Part shown: piece after piece, positions 1-5,414 of the stretch | Layout: every line of letters starts with the position of its first letter | How positions within the stretch are numbered: the stretch's first letter is position 1 | NCBI GenBank assembly: GCA_021850555.1 | Contig: JAJZLX010000288.1 | Coordinates: forward strand, 1 to 6,915 | DNA from: Pseudomonadota bacterium | GTDB taxonomy: Bacteria > Pseudomonadota > Gammaproteobacteria > Steroidobacterales > Steroidobacteraceae | Length of the DNA: 6,915 bases | Direction of reading: 5' to 3' | Translations under genes and position numbers: made by a program | Notes under the pieces: generated by a model | What the model was told of the DNA's origin: nothing | What the model saw: the letters and a program-made list of their open reading frames with translations, nothing else | Database searches by the model: none

Positions 1-287
1 AGTTGCAGGCGCAGGGATATTGGAGTCGGTACTCGCAGCTTCATGCCAACACCCGCCGCGAGACCATCCAGCTGACCGTTTCCAAGCGCTTCGCCCGCAC
101 GATGATCTGGGTGTACATCGAGCGCTGGCAGCAAAGCGGCTCGCCGGGCGTCTCGAGCTTCTTGGCCTCCTCCTTCACGGACGATCGCGTCGGCCTCTAC
201 GTGACCTACGACCTGTTCGGCGAGCGGCCCATGCAGCCGTCCCTGCAGGGGATGCCCGGGTTCGGGGGAGGCATGGGCGGGTATTAG
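1..287 (+). CDS. C-terminal end of a possible outer-membrane beta-barrel protein (5' end cut by window)
   Basis: The reading frame is open from the first full codon (position 3) to a TAG stop at 285-287. The TTG at position 3 is not a convincing start, so this is most likely the last ~95 residues of a longer gene. Visible features are alternating polar and hydrophobic stretches (ETIQLTVSKRF, TMIWVYIERW, DDRVGLYVTYDLF) that look like amphipathic beta strands, with an aromatic-ending last strand as in Gram-negative outer-membrane barrels. After that comes an unusual Gly/Met/Pro tail ending GFGGGMGGY. In XrtA exopolysaccharide loci a barrel-like family (TIGR03016, PEP-CTERM system associated) is common, and the neighbourhood makes it a reasonable guess. 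I cannot confirm the family from this fragment. Another secreted beta-rich protein is possible. Confidence 0.5.
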   Translation, partial: LQAQGYWSRYSQLHANTRRETIQLTVSKRFARTMIWVYIERWQQSGSPGVSSFLASSFTDDRVGLYVTYDLFGERPMQPSLQGMPGFGGGMGGY

Positions 288-300
288 TCACATGGGAAAC

Positions 301-317
301 CCCCGGCTCTGCCGGGG
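301..317 (+). terminator. GC hairpin 14 nt after the first stop codon; terminator or 5' stem of the RNA element
   Basis: A perfect 7-bp stem (ccccggc / gccgggg) with loop tct lies directly downstream of the stop at 287. It has no clear T-run behind it (tgacagtag follows), so Rho-independent termination is doubtful. It could equally be the first stem of the structured element that follows. The hairpin itself is certain; its role is not. Confidence 0.3.
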
Positions 318-480
318 TGACAGTAGAAGTTTGACGGTTCCTGCGGTATGCAGTCGCAAGAGGAGAAGTCCGTCCGAGGGCGAAGATGCGCCGTTGACTG
401 CGTGAGGATTGAAGCGGCTCCCGGTCTACGGGTGTATGGTAAGCGGCGACAAGGTTGGGCATATGGCTCTTCTTCCTCTT

Positions 481-519
481 ACGTCGCGGGAATGGCCCCT
501 TTGAGGGGCCCCGCGACGT
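481..519. repeat. Long interrupted inverted repeat (10 bp + 5 bp hairpin)
   Basis: The arms acgtcgcggg (481-490) and cccgcgacgt (510-519) are perfectly complementary. Inside them gcccc (495-499) pairs with ggggc (505-509) around the loop tttga, leaving a four-base bulge aatg on the left arm only. Such a strong hairpin fits a structured RNA, or the subterminal hairpin of a transposable element. Confidence 0.6.
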
Positions 520-520
520 G

Positions 521-543
521 AAAGCCTCCGGCTTTTCCGGAGG
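521..543 (+). terminator. Terminator-like hairpin overlapping a second, mutually exclusive hairpin
   Basis: The stem aaagcc (521-526) / ggcttt (530-535) with loop tcc ends in a run of four T, like a short intrinsic terminator. The same bases allow a competing stem, cctccgg (525-531) / ccggagg (537-543), with loop ctttt. The two cannot form together. It marks the 3' end of the structured segment and could terminate it. Confidence 0.35.
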
Positions 544-582
544 ATGGTTACTTCTGATCTGTCACGTTGAAATGCATGAAGA

Positions 583-738
583 TCAAGGCCTTGCACCATG
601 AGCCCGATTTGCAGCATCGATCAGCGCTTGCCGCTGTTGTTGCCGAACGCGGATCTGCCTCATCACCTCTTCCTGACTGGCGCGGCGGTCCGGCAACGTG
701 GTTGCGAGCAAGACCTGGATGTCGTGACTGAAGTGTCC
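583..738 (-). pseudogene. Protein-like minus-strand fragment of unknown function
   Basis: Read on the minus strand, a frame runs from an upstream stop (TAG at 739-741) to TGA at 583-585. It encodes about 51 residues with ordinary-looking composition, including LLATTLPDRRASQEEVMRQI followed by a Gln/Arg-rich helix (RVRQQQRQALIDAANRAH). No start codon with a ribosome site is visible, and the fragment ends abruptly where the methylase remnant on the other strand begins. It may be the C-terminal end of a gene cut by the same rearrangement, or simply an open shadow in GC-rich DNA. I do not recognise the family. Confidence 0.2.
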
Positions 739-1216
739 CTATCCGGTGGAGCTGGTACAGGGCTGTGCGCACCGGTTCCTGGCGGACTTTGCCTATCAGG
801 GGCGGGAACTCGTGTACTGCGATCCGCCGTATCTGCACGCGACGCGCAGTTCGGGCCGGCGCTACCGCTTTGACTACGAAGATCGCGATCACCTGGAGCT
901 GCTGGGGTTGCTGAAGAAGCTGCCCTGCCCGGTGATCCTCTCCGGCTACCCCTCGGCGCTGTACGATGAGCAACTCTCGGGGTGGGGGAGCGTTGAGCTG
1001 CAGGTGATGAACCAGGCCGGGGTGCGCACCGAGAAGCTGTGGTTCAACTTCCGGCCAGATCGGGTGCATTGGGTGCGCTATCCGGGGCGTAACCACACCG
1101 ACCGCCAGACGATCAAGCGCAGGGCCGAGAGCTGGGCTCGACGCTATGCGCGGATGGCACCGGCCGAGCGCCTTGCGGTGCTCTCGGGGTTGATGGCGGT
1201 GGAGGCCGGCGAGTAG
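728..1216 (+). pseudogene. D12-class DNA adenine methylase, N-terminal half missing
   Basis: The frame opens after a stop at 725-727 and runs 162 codons to TAG at 1214-1216. It carries the motif IV catalytic signature DPPY in the context ELVYCDPPYLHATR, near residue 26 if counted from GTG 746, as in the D12 class (PF02086) of N6-adenine methyltransferases. Downstream blocks (LPCPVILSGYPSALYD, NQAGVRTEKLWFNF) fit the C-terminal half of this family as found in phages and mobile regions. Intact members are roughly 250-300 residues and have an N-terminal SAM-binding motif (FxGxG type) that is absent here. The region that should encode it (545-727) instead holds unrelated sequence. The preceding codons KCPYPVEL still look like the family, so the break lies near 728. 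The GTG at 746 could in principle start a 156-residue protein, but without the SAM motif it should be inactive. Confidence 0.75.
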
Positions 1217-1222
1217 CCGCGC

Positions 1223-1244
1223 GCGCCTGCTCTCGTGGCGAGCG
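1223..1244 (+). repeat. Imperfect 22-bp direct repeat, copy 1
   Basis: This 22-base stretch matches 1465-1486 in 19 of 22 positions; the three central bases differ (ctc here, gcg there). It lies just after the methylase stop and just before the transposase-like remnant, so the two copies bracket that remnant. In a GC-rich region chance is possible. Confidence 0.35.
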
Positions 1245-1351
1245 TCAATAAGCACTCCCTGCACGAGGAGTTTGAGGCGCTGCTGATGCTGCTCTCGGTG
1301 CTGATGGCGGTCTTCATGGGCGTGACGCGAATGAATAACCAACGGAGTGGT
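1235..1351 (+). pseudogene. Possible remnant of an IS66-type transposase N-terminus
   Basis: From GTG 1235 the frame reads VASVNKHSLHEEFEALLMLL and continues SVLMAVFMGVTRMNNQRSG. I recall IS66-like transposases that begin with a similar VNKHS-type leader, a basic/acidic helix, a hydrophobic helix, and then a K/R/N-rich turn before the Ser/Pro-rich linker. Here the helix following HEEF appears to be missing, joining HEEF directly to EALLMLL. The frame continues to a stop at 1451-1453 without further recognisable transposase sequence. This reads as a decayed, internally deleted fragment. The assignment rests on memory of the family and could be wrong; a short membrane-helix peptide is the alternative. 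Confidence 0.35.
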
Positions 1352-1355
1352 TGTT
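1334..1355. repeat. Small inverted repeat in the transposase-like remnant
   Basis: The arms aataacca (1334-1341) and tggttgtt (1348-1355) pair over 8 bp with one G-T wobble around the loop acggag. No T-run follows on either strand. It could be a weak terminator at the 3' side of the convergent FkbM gene or an element end; nothing decides. Confidence 0.25.
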
Positions 1356-1430
1356 CAGTGCTGCAGTGGAAGATGACGGTAGGTCCCTCGGATAGAAACC
1401 TGTACGAGCGGCTATCGAGTGTCTCGAATA

Positions 1431-2195
1431 TCATGCGTCCAATGAGGCGCTAACGGGGTCACGTGCGCCTGCTGCGGTGGCGAGCGCGGATGCGCGTGCC
1501 GCGAAGCAGTCGAATTCTAGGATGAAACCTTCTTTAGTGTGATGCAGCGGGCGCAACTCGGTGACTTCGAATCCGTTCGACTCGAGAAATTCGAGCACGC
1601 TGAGGTAGTGTGGGGAATCCTTGTATAGCTTGACGACGTTGAGTTCGGTCTGCAGTCCGACGACGTCTTTGAGTCTGTCTCCCGCGCCCTGCAGCACATG
1701 CAAGTCGAAGCCTTGGGTGTCGGTTTTGAGAAAAACCCGGTCGTTGTTGCCTACGAACCTGTCCCATGTCCCGTCCAGTCGATGAACCGGGACTGGCACC
1801 ACCTTGGATACCGGAGGCGTCTTCGTGGGAGTCAGGAGTGAGCTGAACACCGAGTTGCTGTCGATCACGTTCAAAGATAGGGTGCCTTCGGCGCTTCCCA
1901 GGGCGCAGCATTCGGCGGTCCAGTCGGGATCGCCCGCGGCTCGCGAGCGGATATTCTCGTATTCGGTGGGATTCGGCTCGAAGGATGCGATCCGCCCCTT
2001 GTAGCCCATCAGCCGGACGCTCTGCGCCCAACTGCCATCGTTCGCGCCCACGTCGAGAAGCAGCGTGACGCGCAGTCGCTCAAGAAGCCGCTTGAATGCC
2101 CACTGTTCCTGGTACCGAGTAACGAGCCGCTGTGCCGGTGGCGCGATGCCCGCTCGCAATGCCGCAAAGCCGAGTCGCGTTATCATGGTTCTCAT
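1431..2195 (-). CDS. FkbM-family SAM-dependent methyltransferase
   Basis: An intact 254-residue protein. Family knowledge: FkbM enzymes (PF05050/TIGR01444) transfer a methyl group from S-adenosylmethionine to hydroxyls of small molecules or sugars, and they are frequent in polysaccharide and glycan clusters. Visible motifs are SAM motif I LLLDVGANDGSWA (residues 45-57), the acidic post-strand motif IASFEPNP (69-76), the FkbM signature VFLKTDTQGFDLHVLQGAG (154-172), then VVGLQTELNV (178-187) and the terminal FILEFDCFAAR (224-234). The last ~20 residues, rich in Ala/Ser, extend beyond the usual family end and may be read-through into the scar. The start ATG at 2193-2195 has an AGGAG ribosome site 9 nt upstream. 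There is no signal peptide or transmembrane helix, so it should be cytoplasmic. It is transcribed in the same direction as xrtA but 308 bp downstream of it, so a shared operon is uncertain. Its base composition looks somewhat less GC-rich than neighbours, compatible with transfer. The substrate is unknown; a sugar of the exopolysaccharide is a guess. Confidence 0.88.
   Translation of the reverse strand: MRTMITRLGFAALRAGIAPPAQRLVTRYQEQWAFKRLLERLRVTLLLDVGANDGSWAQSVRLMGYKGRIASFEPNPTEYENIRSRAAGDPDWTAECCALGSAEGTLSLNVIDSNSVFSSLLTPTKTPPVSKVVPVPVHRLDGTWDRFVGNNDRVFLKTDTQGFDLHVLQGAGDRLKDVVGLQTELNVVKLYKDSPHYLSVLEFLESNGFEVTELRPLHHTKEGFILEFDCFAARASALATAAGARDPVSASLDA
1465..1486 (+). repeat. Imperfect 22-bp direct repeat, copy 2 (inside FkbM 3' end)
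   Basis: Matches 1223-1244 in 19 of 22 bases and lies in the Ala-rich C-terminal extension of the FkbM gene. If real, it could be the second side of a rearrangement bracketing the transposase-like remnant. Confidence 0.35.
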
Positions 2196-2503
2196 GGCTG
2201 ATTACTCCTCTGGAGGCGTTGTGATCCGCGCGGCGGCTTGCGGCTCGGAGGTGTCATTGCCGCAGTACCTCGAAGGTGGTATCAGCCGATAGTTCTGCCT
2301 TCGATGTTCTCGTGGCAGATATTGAGCGCTGACAGGTGCTGACGGAACGTGGACAACCTGATGTCCGAGATCGGGTGGCTCATGTCGTGGCCGGCAGTGC
2401 AATTGCGTCGACCGGACCTAAATGCTGTTCGCGCCGTGCTCGTCAGGGAAGGGCATTTTGGCTCTACTGCCGATCGAGTATGCCTCGACCCTCGTTGATC
2501 ACT
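2196..2503. other. 308-bp stretch between xrtA and FkbM gene with no convincing gene
   Basis: No reading frame here has a ribosome site plus a recognisable product. On the minus strand ATG 2381-2383 opens a 33-codon peptide (MSHPISDIRLSTFRQHLSAL, then NICHENIEGRTIG) ending at 2282-2284. Its composition is protein-like and a second frame continues with ADTTFEVLRQ before a stop, as a frameshifted gene fragment would. It lacks a ribosome site. No strong terminator follows the xrtA stop. A promoter for the FkbM gene should lie here but I could not identify -35/-10 or sigma-54 boxes. Confidence 0.4.
2205..2209 (-). promoter_or_regulatory. Ribosome binding site of the FkbM gene
   Basis: AGGAG on the minus strand, 9 nt before ATG 2193-2195. 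It supports this ATG over the second one three codons downstream. Confidence 0.7.
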
Positions 2504-4072
2504 TTACCGGAAGGACGGCTGCAGATCCATCGCTTTGGCGCTCAGGCGGCTTCGGGCCGCCTTACAGTCCGGCGTGCAGACCGCGCGCAGCGCCGTCAGC
2601 GAGTAAAGGGGCCGCCCCGCCAGCGCCGCTAGTCCGTACCAGAGCTGCGAGACGCGTGGCCGGACGAAGAAGCGGTCGCCGACGCGGTAGCGAACCCAGA
2701 TGAGCGAGCGGGTCCCGGAAGCACCGACGGCCAGCGTTTGCCTCCACTGCCCCGAGGGTGAGCTCACGATGCGCACCGATTCACTGCGCAGCCGCCCCTT
2801 CTCGCCCAACAGATGGTTCCAGTAGCTCAGCAGCTTGGCGTTCTGAGTCTGAGCCCGGTACGCCACCGAAAACGCTTCCACCCGCTCTCCATCGGCGTTG
2901 GTGTAGCTCACCAGCGACTCGCCGTCGGGACGGACAAAATGCGGACGCCACGTGCCACCTCTAACCGGTCGAGGTCCGCTCCAGCCGGAAGGCGCCGTGG
3001 GCCAGTCGATCCCGACCGCGGGGTCGCCCGAGTGCGCCCAGTCCATCGCGTAGGCGAGTGCCGGCAGCACGGCCATCACGCCGAGCGCCACCGCCACCGG
3101 TGCAAGCTTGAGCGGGCGGCCGGGGGCAGGCTCTTTCGCCCGAGGTGTTTGCGGGCCTTGCGGCTTGTCGCCCGTCGCAGGCCTACGTTCCGCCCACCAC
3201 AGGAAGAGCGCGAACACCGCCGCGAACAGCCACCAGCCGAGCCAGTAGTGATCCTTCACGAGCGAGCTGCGCATGTCGGTGAAGTACGCGGCGACGAACA
3301 CCGTGAAAATCCGCACCCAGTTGACGAGGAGCGACAGAGCGCCCATCACGCCGATCAACTTCAGCCTGCGCTTCAGCGGCTCCCTGCAGATCTCCCCGTA
3401 GAAGGTGGCGAGGGCGAGCCCGACCATGAGTTCATGCAAGCCGCTGCAGGTGCCGGCGATCTCGATCGTTCCGCCGGGCAGGTGGACGTAGACACCCTGC
3501 ACATACGCGGGCAGACCGGTGATCCAGATGAGCACCGCGGACATTCTGGCGCTCAACGTCTGCACGTAGCCGTTGATAGCGCTCCACATGGGCATGGCGA
3601 AGTACAGATACCCGACCGGGAACGCGAGCATGCGCGCGGCGCGCCAGCCGAGCGCGGCCACGATGGCCGCAAGCAGGATCAGGGGAAGCAGCATCACATG
3701 CGCTTCCTGAATCACCGCGCGCCAGGCCCAGACCCACAGGGCGCTCAACAGCGCCAGCGCAATCAGCGCCCGCGGCACCGGTCGAAGGGGCACCGCGGCC
3801 AATTGCCTGCGGTCGCGCCAGATCAGCCACAGCGAGAGGAGCAGCACGAGGTAACCGTGCGTGAAGGGTTCCTTTTGCGCGAAGGAAGTCCACAGCGCAT
3901 TCAGCGCTACCGCGCTGGGCCAATACAGGACGGCGGCCGCGGTCCAAAGACCGTAAACCGTCAGCAGACGGCTCAAGACGGGCGCTTGCGGCAGGCTGCG
4001 GGAGCGAGTCGCGGCGGTTGGTTTCGCGGTCGCGGAAGGCTCGCAGCCCTCGGGAGTGGTGATGTCCGACAT
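2504..4072 (-). CDS. xrtA: Exosortase A fused to EpsI-type domain
   Basis: A 522-residue polytopic inner-membrane protein. Exosortases recognise the C-terminal PEP-CTERM sorting signal of exported proteins and cleave it in a sortase-like transpeptidation; XrtA is the version tied to exopolysaccharide loci. Residues 35-300 hold about eight hydrophobic helices. The expected catalytic residues are present: Cys209 in AGTCSGLHELM (205-215), Arg254 in NWVRIF (251-256) and His275 in KDHYWLGWW (273-281). Upstream signatures FTHGYLVLLLSLWLIWRDRR (70-89) and FPVGYLYFAMPMW (151-163) are also typical. Residues ~325-500 form a further transmembrane helix plus a periplasmic EpsI-like domain (TIGR02914 type; W356-W364, VSYTNADGERVEAF, SLIWVRYRVGDRFF). 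The start is taken as ATG 4070-4072 (MSDITTPEG); in-frame ATGs at about 4112-4137 would add up to ~22 residues, and none has a strong ribosome site. The frame stays open to 5056 but overlaps the divergent gene, so that extension is rejected. No PEP-CTERM substrate is encoded in this window. Confidence 0.93.
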   Translation of the reverse strand: MSDITTPEGCEPSATAKPTAATRSRSLPQAPVLSRLLTVYGLWTAAAVLYWPSAVALNALWTSFAQKEPFTHGYLVLLLSLWLIWRDRRQLAAVPLRPVPRALIALALLSALWVWAWRAVIQEAHVMLLPLILLAAIVAALGWRAARMLAFPVGYLYFAMPMWSAINGYVQTLSARMSAVLIWITGLPAYVQGVYVHLPGGTIEIAGTCSGLHELMVGLALATFYGEICREPLKRRLKLIGVMGALSLLVNWVRIFTVFVAAYFTDMRSSLVKDHYWLGWWLFAAVFALFLWWAERRPATGDKPQGPQTPRAKEPAPGRPLKLAPVAVALGVMAVLPALAYAMDWAHSGDPAVGIDWPTAPSGWSGPRPVRGGTWRPHFVRPDGESLVSYTNADGERVEAFSVAYRAQTQNAKLLSYWNHLLGEKGRLRSESVRIVSSPSGQWRQTLAVGASGTRSLIWVRYRVGDRFFVRPRVSQLWYGLAALAGRPLYSLTALRAVCTPDCKAARSRLSAKAMDLQPSFR

Positions 4073-4219
4073 CTGCTCCGGCGCCTCCGGGCGGAGGCTG
4101 CTCCGCCGCATCCATCGTCCAATGTCTCGGTGCCGCATTTTGTACCATAGGCGGGTGCGGGAGGCGAAACCGCACGCAATCTGTGAAATTCGTTCCGCGT
4201 GCACCAGGAATACCCGCCA
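4073..4219. promoter_or_regulatory. Divergent intergenic region between xrtA and the GNAT-like gene
   Basis: This 147-bp gap should carry the promoters for both directions because the flanking genes are transcribed away from each other. On the minus strand TATGGTACAAAATG (about 4136-4149) is AT-rich and resembles a -10 region, but I see no well-spaced -35. No confident box was found on the plus strand. Regulation by the PrsK/PrsR sigma-54 system known for some XrtA genomes cannot be shown here. Confidence 0.4.
4206..4210 (+). promoter_or_regulatory. Ribosome binding site selecting GTG 4220 for the GNAT-like gene
   Basis: AGGAA lies 9 nt before GTG 4220-4222. The alternatives GTG 4199 and ATG 4268 have no comparable site upstream, although conserved-looking sequence begins near ATG 4268 (MRPSTPEDGPAIVALM). 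Confidence 0.5.
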
Positions 4220-5290
4220 GTGGCATCCGCTCAGATCCGCGCCCCCGAAGCAGCGGGCGGCCGATGGATGAGGCCCTCGACCCCCGAGGACGGGCCGGCC
4301 ATCGTCGCCTTGATGAAACAGGCGGGTCTTCAGCCGCACGAGGACCCCGCGCACCTGCACTGGAAATACTGGCAGGCGCGGGCGGACTGGCCCGCGCCGC
4401 GCTCGTTCGTGCTCACCGACGGCAAGGACATCCTCGCTCACGGCGCCGCCTGCCCCGGGACGCTGCGCTGGGGCGCCGGCCAGGGGCGAGTCATCCACAT
4501 GATCGACTGGGCCGCGCGCCGCGACTCGGTCGGCGCCGGTGTCTTGCTGATGAAGCAGGTCGCGTGCACGAGCGACTTCCTGCTCGGCATCGGCGGCAGC
4601 GGCCAGACGCTCAGGATCATGCCGCTCATCGGCTATCGTCCCTGCGGTACGGTCACCGGGTATGTTCGGACGCTCTCTGCGCTCCGCATCGCGGAGCGAC
4701 CCGGCCAAGCCCGCTGGAAGGTGCCCCCGCGCATGGCGCGAAGCCTGCTCTGGTCCCTGTCGGCGCCCAGGGCCGATGTGGGACGCTGGCAGGCGCGGCG
4801 GATCGGCGCCGAGGAGGCGGCGCGGATCGCGGACGCACTGCCCGACAGCCGTCCGGGGACGGTGCTCTTCGGGCGCTCCCCGGATCTCTTTCGCCACCTG
4901 CTGGCCTGTCCCATCGTCCCGGTCGAGCTCTATGCGCTCGAGCAGGCCGGGCGGGCCTTGGGATATTTCGTCTTGAGCTACGCGCCCGGACAGGCCCGTC
5001 TCGCCGACCTGTGGCTCGCCTCGGAGGACCCCGCGGACTGGCGCGCCCTGGCGCATTGCGCGGTCCGACAGGCCCAGAGCCGGGGCGGACTGGCGGAGCT
5101 CGTGGCCTGGTCGAGCGATCCTTGGCTGTCGCAGGTCTTCGACGCCTGCGGCTTTCAGGCGCGCCTGACCCTGCCGATTTACCTACGTAGCGCCGGGGAG
5201 GTGCCGGTTCCCCGGGAGACCCTGAGGGTGCAGATGATCGACAACGACGCGTTCTACCTTTACTTCGGTCGCAACGAGCTATGGGCCTGA
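4220..5290 (+). CDS. GNAT-like acyltransferase of the exopolysaccharide locus
   Basis: A soluble 356-residue protein (from GTG 4220) ending FYLYFGRNELWA. The N-terminal part resembles a GNAT fold: MRPSTPEDGPAIVALMKQAG (residues 17-36), the HLHWKYW block (46-51) seen in Acetyltransf_9-like GNATs, and a strand/turn FVLTDGKDILAHGAACPGTLRW (63-84). IHMIDWAARRDSVGAGVLLM (92-111) would be the beta-4/acetyl-CoA-loop region. FLLGIGGSGQTLRIMPLIGY (120-139) follows. The second half (~190-325), with LGYFVLSYAPGQARLADLWL and a WSSDPWLSQVFDACGF block, looks like a second, partial GNAT-like unit, so the protein may be a double-domain acyltransferase. There is no signal peptide or membrane helix. It is divergent from xrtA and 124 bp ahead of the FemAB-like gene in the same direction, which suggests a role in acylating an exopolysaccharide precursor. 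The substrate is unknown, and catalytic activity cannot be read from a single residue. Confidence 0.75.
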   Translation: MASAQIRAPEAAGGRWMRPSTPEDGPAIVALMKQAGLQPHEDPAHLHWKYWQARADWPAPRSFVLTDGKDILAHGAACPGTLRWGAGQGRVIHMIDWAARRDSVGAGVLLMKQVACTSDFLLGIGGSGQTLRIMPLIGYRPCGTVTGYVRTLSALRIAERPGQARWKVPPRMARSLLWSLSAPRADVGRWQARRIGAEEAARIADALPDSRPGTVLFGRSPDLFRHLLACPIVPVELYALEQAGRALGYFVLSYAPGQARLADLWLASEDPADWRALAHCAVRQAQSRGGLAELVAWSSDPWLSQVFDACGFQARLTLPIYLRSAGEVPVPRETLRVQMIDNDAFYLYFGRNELWA

Positions 5291-5401
5291 AAGCGCATCA
5301 GACGCTTCCATGGACGCGCGGGCCACGGAGGGCTGCCGAGGGGACTCATCAACCCGGAGCGCGCCTGCGCGCGTTTCAGGCGGTCACGTGCGCGACCGCC
5401 T

Positions 5402-5406
5402 GGGAG
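5402..5406 (+). promoter_or_regulatory. Ribosome binding site selecting ATG 5415 for the FemAB-like gene
   Basis: GGGAG lies 8 nt before ATG 5415-5417. The frame is open upstream to 5310, but that extra segment has low-complexity Arg/Ser/Gly composition and no ribosome site, so the downstream ATG is preferred. Confidence 0.6.
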
Positions 5407-5414
5407 CGGGACTG

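Larger units (their letters stand above)
295..545 (+). ncRNA. Candidate structured RNA, possibly HEARO/omega-RNA (IscB-type), with no nuclease gene
   Basis: No reading frame here looks like a gene, but the segment is packed with complementary arms. Perfect stems read directly from the sequence are 301-307/311-317 (7 bp, 3-nt loop), 350-355/396-401 (6 bp) enclosing 379-382/389-392, 420-423/429-432, and 481-490/510-519 (10 bp) enclosing 495-499/505-509. Longer-range arms also match: 358-363 with 475-480, and 333-337 with 370-374. The second would form a pseudoknot with the 350-355/396-401 stem. This density of nested and crossing pairing, plus purine-rich single strands such as GCAAGAGGAGAAG, suggests a folded RNA of about 250 nt. 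Length, an early GC hairpin, pseudoknot and terminal hairpins remind me of HEARO/omega-RNAs, which normally lie just upstream of iscB. No IscB-like protein (RuvC/HNH) is encoded downstream. The family assignment is inference; an insertion-sequence end or a repeat element are alternatives. Confidence 0.4.

Noticed and set aside
288..545. CRISPR array or tRNA gene as explanation of the hairpin-rich segment
   Set aside because: There are no regularly spaced identical repeats and no cloverleaf with CCA-side arms and T-loop; the stems differ in sequence and spacing.
548..1342. 264-codon minus-strand open frame
   Set aside because: It lies antisense to the methylase remnant, which has the DPPY motif on the plus strand; the composition is shadow-like.
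2196..2503. Sigma-54 promoter (TGGCAC-N5-TTGC type) upstream of the FkbM gene
   Set aside because: The closest match on the minus strand (TGCCACGAGAACATCG) lacks the GG and the GC dinucleotides at proper positions.
2813..4150. 445-codon plus-strand open frame
   Set aside because: It is antisense to the exosortase, rich in His/Arg/Gln/Pro typical of GC-rich shadows, and has no family motif.
4073..5056. Minus-strand extension of the xrtA reading frame, giving an 850-residue open frame
   Set aside because: It is antisense to the GNAT-like gene, has Arg/Gly/Pro-rich shadow composition, and exosortase homology starts only after ATG 4070-4072.
4183..5190. 335-codon plus-strand frame in another phase of the GNAT-like gene
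   Set aside because: Arg/Pro/Gly-rich with no motif; the overlapping frame from GTG 4220 has recognisable GNAT-like blocks and natural composition.
5310..5414. N-terminal extension of the FemAB-like protein
   Set aside because: No ribosome site, low-complexity composition, and a good GGGAG site precedes ATG 5415.
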